From: Vibrio hibernica
Lineage (GTDB): Bacteria; Pseudomonadota; Gammaproteobacteria; Enterobacterales; Vibrionaceae
DNA length: 64,000 nucleotides
Assembly (NCBI RefSeq): GCF_015223435.1
Contig: NZ_VHKO01000009.1
Location: 26,850-90,849, forward strand
Reading direction: 5' to 3'
Part shown: positions 53,574 to 63,188 of the stretch, in pieces
How the letters are laid out: the number at the start of each line of letters is the position of its first letter
How positions within the stretch are numbered: the first letter of the stretch is position 1
Program-made: the position numbers and the translations under genes
The notes under the pieces: generated by a model
What the model was told of the DNA's origin: nothing
The model's input: the letters and a program-made list of their open reading frames with translations, nothing else
Database searches by the model: none

Positions 53574-54374
53574 ATGAGATTTATTCCATTAGTAAACGCA
53601 GAACAAGTCGGTAAATGGACTGCTCGTCATATCATTGGTCGTATCAATGCTTTCAATCCAACCGCTGATCGTCCATTTGTTTTAGGTCTTCCTACTGGCG
53701 GCACGCCTTTAACAACTTACAAGTATCTCATTGAAGCTTATAAAGAAGGCAAAGTAAGCTTTAAAAATGTTGTGACTTTTAATATGGATGAGTATGTAGG
53801 TATCGATCCTAACCATCCTGAATCTTATCGCTCATTTATGTATAACAACTTCTTTAATCATGTAGATGTTCAAGAAGAAAACATCAACCTACTTGATGGT
53901 AAAGCAGAAGATATCGATGCGCATTGCCAAGCTTATGAAGACAAAATCAGCTCATACGGTAAGATTAATTTATTCATGGGTGGCGTTGGTGTAGATGGGC
54001 ATATTGCCTTTAATGAACCAGGTTCTTCTTTGTCTTCTCGTACTCGTATCAAAACGTTGACAGAAGAAACTCGCATCGTGAATTCTCGTTTCTTTAACGA
54101 TGATCTAAACCTAGTGCCTAAATACGCATTAACGATTGGTGTTGCAACTTTGCTTGATGCAGAAGAAGTACTGATTTTGTCGCTTGGTCGCAATAAAGCA
54201 CAAGCATTACAAATGGCAATTGAAGGTGCGGTTAATCACATGTGGACGGTTACCACTCTACAATTGCATCGTAAAGCGATCTTGATTGCTGATGAGTCTG
54301 CACAACAAGAATTAAAAGTAAAAACCGTAAAATACTTTTCAGAACTAGAAGCTGAAAATATTAAAGGTCTATAA
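53574..54374 (+). CDS. nagB: Glucosamine-6-phosphate deaminase NagB
   Basis: NagB converts glucosamine-6-phosphate to fructose-6-phosphate and ammonia, the reverse direction to GlmS. The 266-residue protein (E. coli 266) has the active-site residues at standard numbers: Asp72 (FNMDEYVG), Asp141, His143 and Glu148 ([11 protein letters not shown]). The start has AAAGGAT upstream. It is divergent from the DeoR-family regulator, and converges with mtlR at a strong terminator. It is not next to nagA or nagE, its usual partners. Confidence 0.97.
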   Translation: MRFIPLVNAEQVGKWTARHIIGRINAFNPTADRPFVLGLPTGGTPLTTYKYLIEAYKEGKVSFKNVVTFNMDEYVGIDPNHPESYRSFMYNNFFNHVDVQEENINLLDGKAEDIDAHCQAYEDKISSYGKINLFMGGVGVDGHIAFNEPGSSLSSRTRIKTLTEETRIVNSRFFNDDLNLVPKYALTIGVATLLDAEEVLILSLGRNKAQALQMAIEGAVNHMWTVTTLQLHRKAILIADESAQQELKVKTVKYFSELEAENIKGL

Positions 54375-54387
54375 TTTTACGCCATTA

Positions 54388-54425
54388 AAAAAGTCGATCC
54401 CATGCAAATGGGATCGACTTTTTTG
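54388..54425. terminator. Bidirectional terminator between nagB and mtlR
   Basis: AAGTCGATCCCAT (54391-54403) and ATGGGATCGACTT (54408-54420) form a perfect thirteen-base-pair stem with a GCAA loop, A-run before and T-run after. Confidence 0.95.
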
Positions 54426-54475
54426 TAGTTGTATACCCAGCGAGATGGAAAATAAGACGGATATAAACATTACAT

Positions 54476-55012
54476 TTATGAAGTTAAAGCATTACTTTTG
54501 GCAAGCACCGTTAGCATATCGGTAACGGCTAATGTGATAGTTGAAATAACTTTTTGTGTGTAGTTATCAATATACATATCGTGCATAGACTCAGAAAGAT
54601 CTTCCATGACGCTATTGTCAAAGTAAATTGGCATGATTTTCTGGATCGCGTGAACTTTATTCAATTCAAAAATGACATCAGTCTCTAAAAAACTCACCTC
54701 ATTATCTTGAACTTTCACCCACCTTTTAAGCGTAACGAAAATATCAACATCATCATAAAAATCTTTGCTTATTACTCCAAGCCCTAACAACAGCTTACCT
54801 CTTATTAAAATATCAGAAAGAGGTCCATCGCTAGTCAATAACGGTTCAACAACATATTTAACGGCATAATCATCTTTATAAAAAATACGTTTTAATAATG
54901 AATCAATGCCATCTTCCAAGACGTCATAAGCCACCATCAAACATTCCGATGCAGTTTTAGACTCAGCTAGAGCTTCAAGTAAATCACTTTCTAGTGGGAC
55001 ATTAATTGACAT
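54476..55012 (-). CDS. mtlR: MltR-family mannitol operon regulator
   Basis: The 178-residue protein belongs to the MtlR/MltR family, which represses mannitol uptake genes in E. coli and Vibrio. It is all-helical with no classical helix-turn-helix visible. Recognisable segments are ECLMVAYDVLEDGIDSLLKR, the core SDGPLSDILIRGKLLLGLGV (in part) and DVDIFVTLKRWVK. It is the third gene of the mtlA-mtlD-mtlR run, 54 bp after mtlD. Confidence 0.9.
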   Translation of the reverse strand: MSINVPLESDLLEALAESKTASECLMVAYDVLEDGIDSLLKRIFYKDDYAVKYVVEPLLTSDGPLSDILIRGKLLLGLGVISKDFYDDVDIFVTLKRWVKVQDNEVSFLETDVIFELNKVHAIQKIMPIYFDNSVMEDLSESMHDMYIDNYTQKVISTITLAVTDMLTVLAKSNALTS

Positions 55013-55066
55013 ATTTTTCCAAAATCAAGATACAACAAAACTGCTGCACCTTAACTTAATCGTAAG

Positions 55067-56215
55067 TTACTTCAGTTCTAAATAAATTTCGTGCGCTATT
55101 CTAACAACTTCCGCTTCGCTATCCAATTGGGAATAGTGCGCTAATGTTTCATCAAATCCTTTCGCTTTAAACATTTGTTGTAACTCAACCGCTTGAGGAT
55201 CATCTGCATTTTCATAATGGAAAGCAGCCGCGATTCCTTTCAATAAATGTTTATTGGGAAGACCATACTCTAGCGTGCCATTAAGTGGTTTGATTAAACG
55301 ATCTTGTGGGCTTAATTTGCGGATTGGTTGGCGACCAACACGATCAACCTCATCACGAAGATATGGGTTAGCAAAGCGACCTAGGATTTTTTCGATATAA
55401 GCGGCATGTGCTTCTTTATCAAACCCATATCGTCTAATCAAAACCTCACCACTTTCTTGCATGGCGGCTTTTACTTCAGTACGAATCGCAGGATCATTAA
55501 TCGAATCCATAATGGTTTCATGATGAGCTAACACACCTAAATAAGCAGTAATTAAATGTCCGGTGTTTAAGGTAAATAACTTACGCTCAACAAATGCCAT
55601 CAAATTATCAGTACATTCCATTCCTGGGATATTGGGTATCTCACCTTTAAATTGAGTTTGATCGACAATCCACTCGCTAAAGGTTTCAACTGTCACCGCT
55701 AGAATATCGGTTTCACCCTTTTCAGCAGGTGGAACAATACGGTCAACCGCTGAATCAACAAATCCAACATAGACGTCAACTTGGGCTTGAATCTCTTCGC
55801 TTAAATGAGAATAAACAGCATTACGGAGTTGCGTTGTCCCGCGAACCATATTCTCACAGGCAATGATGTTGAGTGGTTTGGTATTACCTAAACTCAGCCT
55901 CTTCTCAATACCCTGCGCAATGGTTTTTGAAATAATATTAAGAACGGTTGGACCTACGGCGGTGGTAATTAAATCAACGTTAGCAATAACGTCAATCACC
56001 TCATCACTAGTCGAATTAATAGCCGTGACGTTTTTAACCGTTTCAACAACACACTTTTCACCTACGACTTTCACCGAGTATTCATTTCGCTTAGCCAGCG
56101 CTTCAACTACCGCTTCATTCACATCAGCAAAAATAACCTTGATTCCAGCGTCAGATAACAATTTACCAATAAAACCACGACCGATATTCCCAGCACCAAA
56201 ATGTAAAGCCTGCAT
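55067..56215 (-). CDS. mtlD: Mannitol-1-phosphate 5-dehydrogenase MtlD
   Basis: MtlD oxidises mannitol-1-phosphate to fructose-6-phosphate with NAD+. The 382-residue protein (E. coli 382) opens with [20 protein letters not shown], the Rossmann GxGxxGRG motif, and has [20 protein letters not shown] and the catalytic [12 protein letters not shown] with the Lys region before it. The start at 56215 (AAGGTG upstream) is preferred over an upstream ATG at 56254 that adds 13 unconserved residues. It follows mtlA by 83 bp. Confidence 0.97.
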   Translation of the reverse strand: MQALHFGAGNIGRGFIGKLLSDAGIKVIFADVNEAVVEALAKRNEYSVKVVGEKCVVETVKNVTAINSTSDEVIDVIANVDLITTAVGPTVLNIISKTIAQGIEKRLSLGNTKPLNIIACENMVRGTTQLRNAVYSHLSEEIQAQVDVYVGFVDSAVDRIVPPAEKGETDILAVTVETFSEWIVDQTQFKGEIPNIPGMECTDNLMAFVERKLFTLNTGHLITAYLGVLAHHETIMDSINDPAIRTEVKAAMQESGEVLIRRYGFDKEAHAAYIEKILGRFANPYLRDEVDRVGRQPIRKLSPQDRLIKPLNGTLEYGLPNKHLLKGIAAAFHYENADDPQAVELQQMFKAKGFDETLAHYSQLDSEAEVVRIAHEIYLELK

Positions 56216-56298
56216 ATTTTTCACCTTAACGTTCAATTCATTTAGATCTATCAAGGCCTGCGTAACAGGCCTTTCAAATTTCAGTCAATTTTTATATT

Positions 56299-58179
56299 TT
56301 ATTGACTATTAAGAATACGAAGAACATCTTCCGGATTAGTGGTTGATTTCAGTGTTTCAATCGCTTCTTCATCATCTAATGCATTTGTGATAGCGGTAAT
56401 TACATGAATATGTTCATCACCTTTAGCTGCGATACCTATGATCAATTTAGCAATTGAATCCTCATCTTCTCCCCACTGAACACCAGCAGGAAACTGACAG
56501 AAAACAATACCGGTATTCTTAACATATTTTTTTGCATCTATAATGCCATGTGGAACCGCAATAGACTCACCTAGATAGGTTGAAACTTGTTTTTCACGAT
56601 CGAGCATTCCTTGAATATATTCCTCAGACACATTTCCTTGCTTGACCAGTTGCTCACCAACAAACTTAATAATGTCGGTTTGGTTCGTCTCTGTCATTCC
56701 AAGAAAAATACTTTCTTTCGTTAGCTTAAAAGGCGATGTTGATGGAGTAACGTCAGCAGCCTTGACCACATTTTTATTCGTATCATTAGCGGCAAGTAAT
56801 TCAGCGACTAAATTGTCATACACACTGGCTTCTAAGAAATTCGTTAACGAAATATGCAGTGCATTCTGTGCATGAGTTTTCGCTCGATCCGTTAGATCTT
56901 TGTGCGTAATGACGATATCGACATCTTGAGGTAAATTATTGATTGCCATGTTAGTCACTGAAATATCTAAACCAGCAGCCTGTACTTTTTTACGCAACAA
57001 GCTAGCGCCCATTGCACTTGAGCCCATACCAGCATCACAAGCAACAATGATATTTTTCACTGCCGCCATATTGATGGTGGCTGAAGATCCGCCTTTTGAA
57101 GAAGCTTTCATACTTTTCATTTTTTCAGCCGCTATCTCTAATGAGTCATCATCATCAGTTTGCTTTTGTGTTTTCATTAGCAAAGAAGCGACAAAGAAAG
57201 AGACCGCGGTTGAAGCAATTACGGATAAAACCACACCAATAAGTGAGGCTTTCGGCGTCATTAATAGAACCGCAAATATAGAACCTGGAGAGGCAGGAGA
57301 AATCAGGCCAGCATTAAATAGCGTTAAAGTGAATACTCCTGTCATACCACCAGCAATAACAGCAAGAATAAGACGCGGATTCATTAATACATATGGGAAG
57401 TAAATTTCGTGTATACCACCAAAGAAGTGAATGATAGATGCACCAGCAGCCGATTGCTTCGCATTACCTTTACCAAACACCATGTAGGCCAATAGAAGAC
57501 CAAGACCTGGCCCTGGATTTGCTTCAATTAAGAAGAAAATTGAACGCCCTGTTTCTTGAGCTTGCTGTACACCGAGCGGCGTAAAGATGCCATGATTAAT
57601 CGCATTGTTTAAGAATAGGATTTTTGCAGGTTCTACAAAAATTGAAGTCAGTGGCAGTAAACCCGCATCAACAAGAAATTGAACTCCTGAAGCAAGGCCA
57701 GATGTTAAGACTTTAACCGCTGGACCAACAACAATATAAGCGATGATGGCGCAAATCATACCAACAATACCGGCTGAGAAGTTATTCACTAACATCTCAA
57801 ACCCGCTCTTCACTTTCCCATCGACAGCTTCATCAAATTTCTTAATGGCAAGACCACCTAATGGACCAACGATCATTGCCCCCATGAACATAGGGATATC
57901 AGTACCAACAATAACCCCCATTGTTGTAATCGCACCCACAACAGCACCACGATCACCACCAATCATACGACCACCCGTATAGCCAATCAGCAATGGCAAT
58001 AAGTAAGTGATCATTGGGCCAACCATTGACGCTAAAGTTTCATTTGGAACCCAGCCAGTTGGTATAAATAAAGCAGTAATAAAACCCCAAGCAATGAATG
58101 CGCCAATATTAGGCATAACCATGTTGGATAAAAAACGACCAAAGTTCTGAACCTTGATTTTAGCATCAGGTGATATCAT
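56299..58179 (-). CDS. mtlA: PTS mannitol transporter EIICBA MtlA
   Basis: MtlA imports mannitol and phosphorylates it at C1. The 626-residue protein carries all three domains: EIIC (about 1-340, polytopic, with GGIHEIYFPYVLMNP at 254-268), EIIB (about 374-465, phosphorylated Cys381 in VACDAGMGSS) and EIIA (about 485-626, phospho-His544 in IAVPHGII). It is the first gene of mtlA-mtlD-mtlR. Two near-consensus CRP sites lie upstream, consistent with catabolite control. Confidence 0.97.
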   Translation of the reverse strand: MISPDAKIKVQNFGRFLSNMVMPNIGAFIAWGFITALFIPTGWVPNETLASMVGPMITYLLPLLIGYTGGRMIGGDRGAVVGAITTMGVIVGTDIPMFMGAMIVGPLGGLAIKKFDEAVDGKVKSGFEMLVNNFSAGIVGMICAIIAYIVVGPAVKVLTSGLASGVQFLVDAGLLPLTSIFVEPAKILFLNNAINHGIFTPLGVQQAQETGRSIFFLIEANPGPGLGLLLAYMVFGKGNAKQSAAGASIIHFFGGIHEIYFPYVLMNPRLILAVIAGGMTGVFTLTLFNAGLISPASPGSIFAVLLMTPKASLIGVVLSVIASTAVSFFVASLLMKTQKQTDDDDSLEIAAEKMKSMKASSKGGSSATINMAAVKNIIVACDAGMGSSAMGASLLRKKVQAAGLDISVTNMAINNLPQDVDIVITHKDLTDRAKTHAQNALHISLTNFLEASVYDNLVAELLAANDTNKNVVKAADVTPSTSPFKLTKESIFLGMTETNQTDIIKFVGEQLVKQGNVSEEYIQGMLDREKQVSTYLGESIAVPHGIIDAKKYVKNTGIVFCQFPAGVQWGEDEDSIAKLIIGIAAKGDEHIHVITAITNALDDEEAIETLKSTTNPEDVLRILNSQ

Positions 58180-58290
58180 AAAATGACCTCGTCAGTGGTA
58201 TCTAAGTTTGGGTTTAAAGACCCAATATTTGTATTAAGAAGTTATTTAAATCTAACACAATATTTTCAAAGTACATCACCAACACAAATA

Positions 58291-58306
58291 TGTGATAAAA
58301 ATCACT
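58291..58306. promoter_or_regulatory. CRP-like site 1 upstream of mtlA
   Basis: TGTGATAAAAATCACT matches the TGTGA-N6-TCACA consensus at nine of ten positions, 112 bp before the mtlA start. Confidence 0.7.
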
Positions 58307-58333
58307 AAATATAACCATAAGGCAAAAAATAAA

Positions 58334-58349
58334 AGTGACACCAATCACA
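58334..58349. promoter_or_regulatory. CRP-like site 2 upstream of mtlA
   Basis: AGTGACACCAATCACA matches nine of ten CRP consensus positions, 43 bp from site 1 centre to centre. Weaker TCACA half-sites recur at 58418-58422 and 58462-58466. Confidence 0.65.
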
Positions 58350-58970
58350 AAAATAACGTAAATGAATTACAATCATGAAGTTAATGGTAATGAGCACCAA
58401 CAAAAACAAGATACAGATCACATAAATAACAATGGCATCCCAAAATAAATTACGATCGAGATCACAAAATAAAAATAAAGAAATAAAAAACAGTTTATTA
58501 AACCATCAATTATTCACTACTAATTCATAAAACAGAATTATACGTAATAAAATTACACAAATAACACCCCCAAAATTAATCTTCTCGCCGTACCCATCTT
58601 CAAGTTACGATCTCTAGAGTTGCGCTGGCTTTTTATTAATCTTATTTATTTCACGGATAAAAATAATGGTTTCTGACAAAAGGTTGTCCTAAGACAAGTA
58701 AGATTCGTGATCTTACCGACAAAGACTGGTAAAATTCCTACCTCAATTAAGAAAATTAATTACAGGTATTTAGGCTTATCTAAATCTTGCAAACGAACGA
58801 TAGTGAAAAGATGATCGCTATCACGCAAGCGATCCAGTAAATACCCGCTACACTGTATGACAGCATTTCTGTTTTGATAAACATCGAATTATCTTACTGA
58901 GGTAATTGAATGCCTTATCCGAACTCATAAAATTTGAAATTGTGATATTACTACCGGAGAGTACTTCTAC
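58350..58970. other. Long non-coding interval between the mtlA control region and pykF
   Basis: No gene is visible. Two hairpin-capable palindromes occur: GTAAGAT/ATCTTAC (58698-58716) and GATCGCT/AGCGATC (58813-58834). The region should contain the pykF promoter, and perhaps an antisense RNA to the mtlA leader such as MtlS of V. cholerae, but I cannot identify one from sequence alone. Confidence 0.4.
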
Positions 58971-60383
58971 ATGAAAAAGACCAAAATCGTATGTACGATT
59001 GGCCCAAAAACTGAATCTGTTGAGAAACTAACTGAACTTGCAAATGCAGGCATGAACGTAATGCGTTTGAACTTCTCACACGGTGATTTTGCTGAACATG
59101 GCGCTCGTATTGATAATCTTCGCCAAGTAATGAAGAACACTGGTAAGCAACTTGCTATTCTGCTTGATACTAAAGGCCCTGAAATTCGTACCATCAAACT
59201 AGAAAATGGTGACGATGTTGCGCTAATTGCGGGTCAAGAGTTTACGTTTACGACTGATACATCTGTTGTTGGTAACATTAATACTGTTGCAGTTACTTAT
59301 CCTGGCTTTGCTCAAGACCTTACCGCTGGTGACACAATCCTAGTCGATGATGGCCTAATTGAGATGGTTGTGGTTGCAACTACCGAAACTGAAGTTAAGT
59401 GTAAAGTACTTAACAACGGTGACCTAGGTGAAAACAAAGGTGTTAACCTTCCTGGCGTTTCAGTAAAACTTCCAGCTCTTGCAGAAAAAGATAAAGCTGA
59501 TCTTAAATTTGGTTGTGAGCAAGGCGTCGATTTTGTTGCCGCATCTTTTATCCGTAAAGCGGATGATGTGAAAGAAATTCGTGAGCTTTTAGTCGCTAAC
59601 GGTGGCGCAGATATCCAAATCATCTCTAAAATTGAGAACCAAGAAGGCGTTGATAACTTTGACGAAATTCTTGAAGCCTCTGACGGCATCATGGTTGCTC
59701 GTGGCGATCTAGGTGTTGAGATTCCAGTTGAAGAAGTAATCTTCGCTCAGAAAATGATGATCGAGAAATGTAACCGCGCTCGTAAAGTGGTTATCACTGC
59801 AACTCAAATGCTTGATTCTATGATCAAAAACCCACGTCCAACTCGCGCAGAAGCGGGCGATGTAGCGAATGCAATCATGGATGGAACCGACGCTGTAATG
59901 CTTTCTGGTGAATCTGCAAAAGGTAAATACCCGGTTGAAGCCGTTACTATCATGGCTCAAATCTGTGCTCGTACTGATCGCGCATTGAAAGCTGAATTAA
60001 GCTCACGCCTAGACAGCCCACGTTTACGTATCACTGAAGCTGTATGTAAATCAGCAGTAGAAACCGCTGAGAAACTTGCCGCACCAGTTATCGTTGTGGC
60101 AACAGAAGCGGGTAAATCTGCTCGTTCTATTCGTAAATACTTCCCGACAGCAAAAATCATTGCCGTAACGACGAATACGAAAACAGCGGCACAACTTTGC
60201 TTATCTAAAGGTGTGACTCCAATCGTTGTTGATGCGATTAATGATACTGAAGATTTCTACCTTCAAGGTATGGCTTTAGCGCTAGAAATTGGCTATGGCG
60301 AGAAAGGCGACATTGCTGTTATGGTTTCTGGTGCTTTAGTACCATCAGGCACAACTAACACTTCTTCTGTACACGTTCTTTAA
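58971..60383 (+). CDS. pykF: Pyruvate kinase I PykF
   Basis: PykF converts phosphoenolpyruvate and ADP to pyruvate and ATP in glycolysis. The 470-residue protein (E. coli 470) opens [15 protein letters not shown] and has [40 protein letters not shown] with the catalytic Lys, [12 protein letters not shown] and TATQMLDSM; the C-terminal allosteric domain ends [15 protein letters not shown] precedes the ATG. It is followed by a strong terminator that also ends ilvH. Confidence 0.98.
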   Translation: MKKTKIVCTIGPKTESVEKLTELANAGMNVMRLNFSHGDFAEHGARIDNLRQVMKNTGKQLAILLDTKGPEIRTIKLENGDDVALIAGQEFTFTTDTSVVGNINTVAVTYPGFAQDLTAGDTILVDDGLIEMVVVATTETEVKCKVLNNGDLGENKGVNLPGVSVKLPALAEKDKADLKFGCEQGVDFVAASFIRKADDVKEIRELLVANGGADIQIISKIENQEGVDNFDEILEASDGIMVARGDLGVEIPVEEVIFAQKMMIEKCNRARKVVITATQMLDSMIKNPRPTRAEAGDVANAIMDGTDAVMLSGESAKGKYPVEAVTIMAQICARTDRALKAELSSRLDSPRLRITEAVCKSAVETAEKLAAPVIVVATEAGKSARSIRKYFPTAKIIAVTTNTKTAAQLCLSKGVTPIVVDAINDTEDFYLQGMALALEIGYGEKGDIAVMVSGALVPSGTTNTSSVHVL

Positions 60384-60428
60384 TTTAGAACGCCCCGACC
60401 TTATTTAGGACGGGACAGAGAACAAACA

Positions 60429-60459
60429 AAAAGGAGACCAATATGGTCTCCTTTTTTAT
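60429..60459. terminator. Bidirectional terminator between pykF and ilvH
   Basis: AAGGAGACC (60431-60439) and GGTCTCCTT (60445-60453) form a nine-base-pair stem, with A residues before and T residues after. Confidence 0.92.
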
Positions 60460-60478
60460 TTTTCAATAATTAAAATAG

Positions 60479-60973
60479 TTACACTCTTAATGATCTCTCA
60501 CCACGGGCAATCCCCACTACGCCACTACGCGCAACTTCAATTACATCCGTCATTTCTGAGACCGCTTTAATAAACGCATCGAGTTTCTCACTATCACCCG
60601 CTAATTGAATGGTGAATAAAGAAGCCGTAACATCAACGATTTGGCCTCGAAATACTTCGGATAAGCGATGAACTTCCGCGCGAGCAAAACCACTAGCCTT
60701 GACCTTTACTAGCATCAACTCTCGTTCTACATACGCTTGCTCTGTCACTTCTTGAACTTTTAATACATCGACAAGCTTATGTAAGTGCTTTTCAATTTGC
60801 TCTAGCACAAGCGCATCACTTGCGGTCGTTATGTTTAAACGAGATAACGTAGGATCGTCGGTAGCTGAAACGGTAAGAGATTCGATGTTATAGCCACGCT
60901 GTGAGAATAAGCCAACAACACGAGATAAAGAACCGGCTTGGTTTTCTAATAATAATGAAATGATATGTCTCAT
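60479..60973 (-). CDS. ilvH: Acetolactate synthase III small (regulatory) subunit IlvH
   Basis: IlvH binds valine through an N-terminal ACT domain and confers feedback inhibition on IlvI. The 164-residue protein (E. coli 163) begins MRHIISLLLENQAGSLSRVVGLFSQRGYNIESL in parts (ACT domain, residues 1-80) and ends SGVVGIARGERSLRV. It starts one base after the ilvI stop codon, so the subunits are translationally coupled. Confidence 0.97.
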   Translation of the reverse strand: MRHIISLLLENQAGSLSRVVGLFSQRGYNIESLTVSATDDPTLSRLNITTASDALVLEQIEKHLHKLVDVLKVQEVTEQAYVERELMLVKVKASGFARAEVHRLSEVFRGQIVDVTASLFTIQLAGDSEKLDAFIKAVSEMTDVIEVARSGVVGIARGERSLRV

Positions 60974-60974
60974 A

Positions 60975-62693
60975 TTAAGTTCTCTCCGTTTTGCTTAGCC
61001 ACATCTTATCCATACTTTCCCCTTTAACTTGCATTGGGTAAACATGCTCAGTTTCATCAACATTAATATCAATAAAGACTAACCGATCTTTCATATCCAG
61101 CGCTTTTTTCAAACCAGCCTCAAGATCTTCAGGTTTATCAATACGAATACCAACATGCCCATAAGCTTCGGCAATCGCAGCAAAATCTGGTACGGAGTCC
61201 ATATAAGAATGCGAGTGACGACCTTGATAAATAATATCTTGCCACTGTTTTACCATGCCTAAAAATCGGTTATTAAGGTTAACAATTTTCACCGGAATAT
61301 CGTATTGCAAGCAAGTTGACAACTCTTGGATATTCATTTGAATACTGCCATCGCCAGTCACACAGACTACTTCCTCTTGAGGCATTGCAAATTTAACGCC
61401 CATAGCGGCTGGTAAACCAAATCCCATGGTGCCCAAACCGCCTGAATTAATCCAACGACGCGGTTTATCAAATGGATAATAAAGCGCTGCAAACATTTGG
61501 TGCTGACCAACATCGGAAGTAACGTAAGCATCACCATTGGTCAACTTATACAGTGTTTCGATAACTTGTTGAGGTTTAATGCGATCGGTTGTGCGATCAA
61601 ACTCTAAGCATTTACGATTCTTCCAACCTTGTAACTCTAGCCACCAAGTTTCAATTGCTTCACTATCTTGTTTTGTCTCTTTTTCGGCTAACTGCTTTAA
61701 CATGCTATCGAGCACTTCATCTGCAGACCCTACAATCGGCAAATCGGCATGGATGGTTTTGGAGATCGAAGATGGATCAATATCGATATGCATGATCTTG
61801 GCATTCGGGCAATATTTCTCAACATTATTAGTGGTTCGATCATCAAAACGAACGCCAACACCAAAAATTAAATCTGCATTATGCATTGCCATATTAGCTT
61901 CATAGGTACCATGCATTCCGAGCATACCTAACGAGTTCTTATGCGTGGCAGGAAATGCACCAAGTCCCATCAACGTACTCACAACAGGTAAGTTTAACGC
62001 TTCCGCTAATTTAATAAGCTGCTGACTCGCTTCCGCAATGATTGCACCGCCACCAACATATAAAACGGGTTTCTTGGCTTCAAGTAATGCTTTCAAGCCT
62101 TTTTTAATCTGCCCTTTATGACCCGATGTTGTCGGATTATAAGATCGCATTTGTACATCATCAGGATAGTGATAAGGGAATTTTTCAAGAGGATTTAATA
62201 CGTTTTTAGGTAAATCAACCACGACAGGGCCAGGACGCCCCGTAGATGCAAGATAAAATGCTTTTTTGATTACGTTAGGAATGTCTTCAGCCTTTTGGAC
62301 TAAAAAGCTGTGTTTTACAACTGGGCGAGAGATCCCAACCATATCGCATTCTTGAAAGGCATCATAACCAATTAAATTACTCGGCACTTGCCCAGATATC
62401 ACCACCATTGGTGCCGAATCCATATAAGCGGTCGCGATACCTGTAATGGTATTGGTTGCACCAGGTCCAGAGGTCACAAGAACGACACCCACCTTCCCTG
62501 TTGCGCGAGCATAGCCATCAGCCATGTGCGTCGCGGCTTGTTCATGACGAACTAATACATGCTCAATATCACTTTTCTCATGCAATGCATCGTAGATATC
62601 AAGAACTGAACCGCCAGGGTAACCAAAGATGTGTTCAACACCTTCATCAATCAAAGAACGAACAACCATGTCCGCACCGGATAACATTTCCAT
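60975..62693 (-). CDS. ilvI: Acetolactate synthase III large (catalytic) subunit IlvI
   Basis: IlvI condenses pyruvate with pyruvate or 2-oxobutyrate, using thiamine diphosphate, in valine, leucine and isoleucine synthesis. The 572-residue protein (E. coli 574) has the catalytic Glu in [18 protein letters not shown] (in part), [14 protein letters not shown], the FAD-binding middle domain and the TPP motif [16 protein letters not shown]. The ATG at 62693 has GGAGG four bases upstream. A 495-bp leader with alternative hairpins separates it from leuO on the same strand. Confidence 0.98.
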   Translation of the reverse strand: MEMLSGADMVVRSLIDEGVEHIFGYPGGSVLDIYDALHEKSDIEHVLVRHEQAATHMADGYARATGKVGVVLVTSGPGATNTITGIATAYMDSAPMVVISGQVPSNLIGYDAFQECDMVGISRPVVKHSFLVQKAEDIPNVIKKAFYLASTGRPGPVVVDLPKNVLNPLEKFPYHYPDDVQMRSYNPTTSGHKGQIKKGLKALLEAKKPVLYVGGGAIIAEASQQLIKLAEALNLPVVSTLMGLGAFPATHKNSLGMLGMHGTYEANMAMHNADLIFGVGVRFDDRTTNNVEKYCPNAKIMHIDIDPSSISKTIHADLPIVGSADEVLDSMLKQLAEKETKQDSEAIETWWLELQGWKNRKCLEFDRTTDRIKPQQVIETLYKLTNGDAYVTSDVGQHQMFAALYYPFDKPRRWINSGGLGTMGFGLPAAMGVKFAMPQEEVVCVTGDGSIQMNIQELSTCLQYDIPVKIVNLNNRFLGMVKQWQDIIYQGRHSHSYMDSVPDFAAIAEAYGHVGIRIDKPEDLEAGLKKALDMKDRLVFIDINVDETEHVYPMQVKGESMDKMWLSKTERT

Positions 62694-63124
62694 GTTGCCT
62701 CCATTTTAACTCACCTAATGAGGTTGCCTCGCTCGCTCATTCGGTAAATCTTACATAGTTAGGGCTTATTTTTAGCCTAAATGAAGATGCGTATCATCCT
62801 ACAACTTGTACCAACGAGGGGAACGAAATGAATACCATCTTTTCTATGTACCCCTTAAATCGATCATAATCGACTAAGGAGGTGCATTGCTGAGCGATAA
62901 AGCGCCAACTCAGTTACTTTACCTTCATACCCCTACTTCGTCTATGGGGTAAAATGTAGCCACAATTCACTTTGGCGGTCGTTTTGTTACTTGTAAGAAT
63001 AATTATCTAGAAATTAAACGAAAACAATCCCTAATCACTCACTTCACACTGAAAAACAAACATAAAATATTAACCATTTTTTTACATAGATCACACTTCA
63101 CTAATCCTAGCCCCAGATTAAAAT
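62694..63124 (-). promoter_or_regulatory. Leader region of ilvI-ilvH with competing hairpins
   Basis: This AT-rich interval has no gene. On the minus strand a TACCCC segment (62951-62946) can pair with GGGGTA at 62933-62928 (local hairpin) or with GGGGTA at 62854-62849 (long-range), and these pairings exclude each other. Between them, CTGAG and CTCAG (62891-62912 region) form another stem. No leader peptide rich in Leu, Ile or Val codons is seen, unlike classical ilv attenuators. In E. coli ilvIH is controlled by Lrp and LeuO. On the plus strand a 13-codon frame (62828-62869) follows GAGGGG. Confidence 0.45.
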
Positions 63125-63157
63125 ACAAAAAAGCGCAGATCCGAAGATTCTGCGCTT
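63125..63157 (-). terminator. Terminator of leuO
   Basis: On the minus strand AAGCGCAGA (63157 to 63149) and TCTGCGCTT (63139 to 63131) form a nine-base-pair stem followed by six T residues. Confidence 0.9.
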
Positions 63158-63188
63158 TATCATTTCAAATAATAGTCCGTTAAATCTA

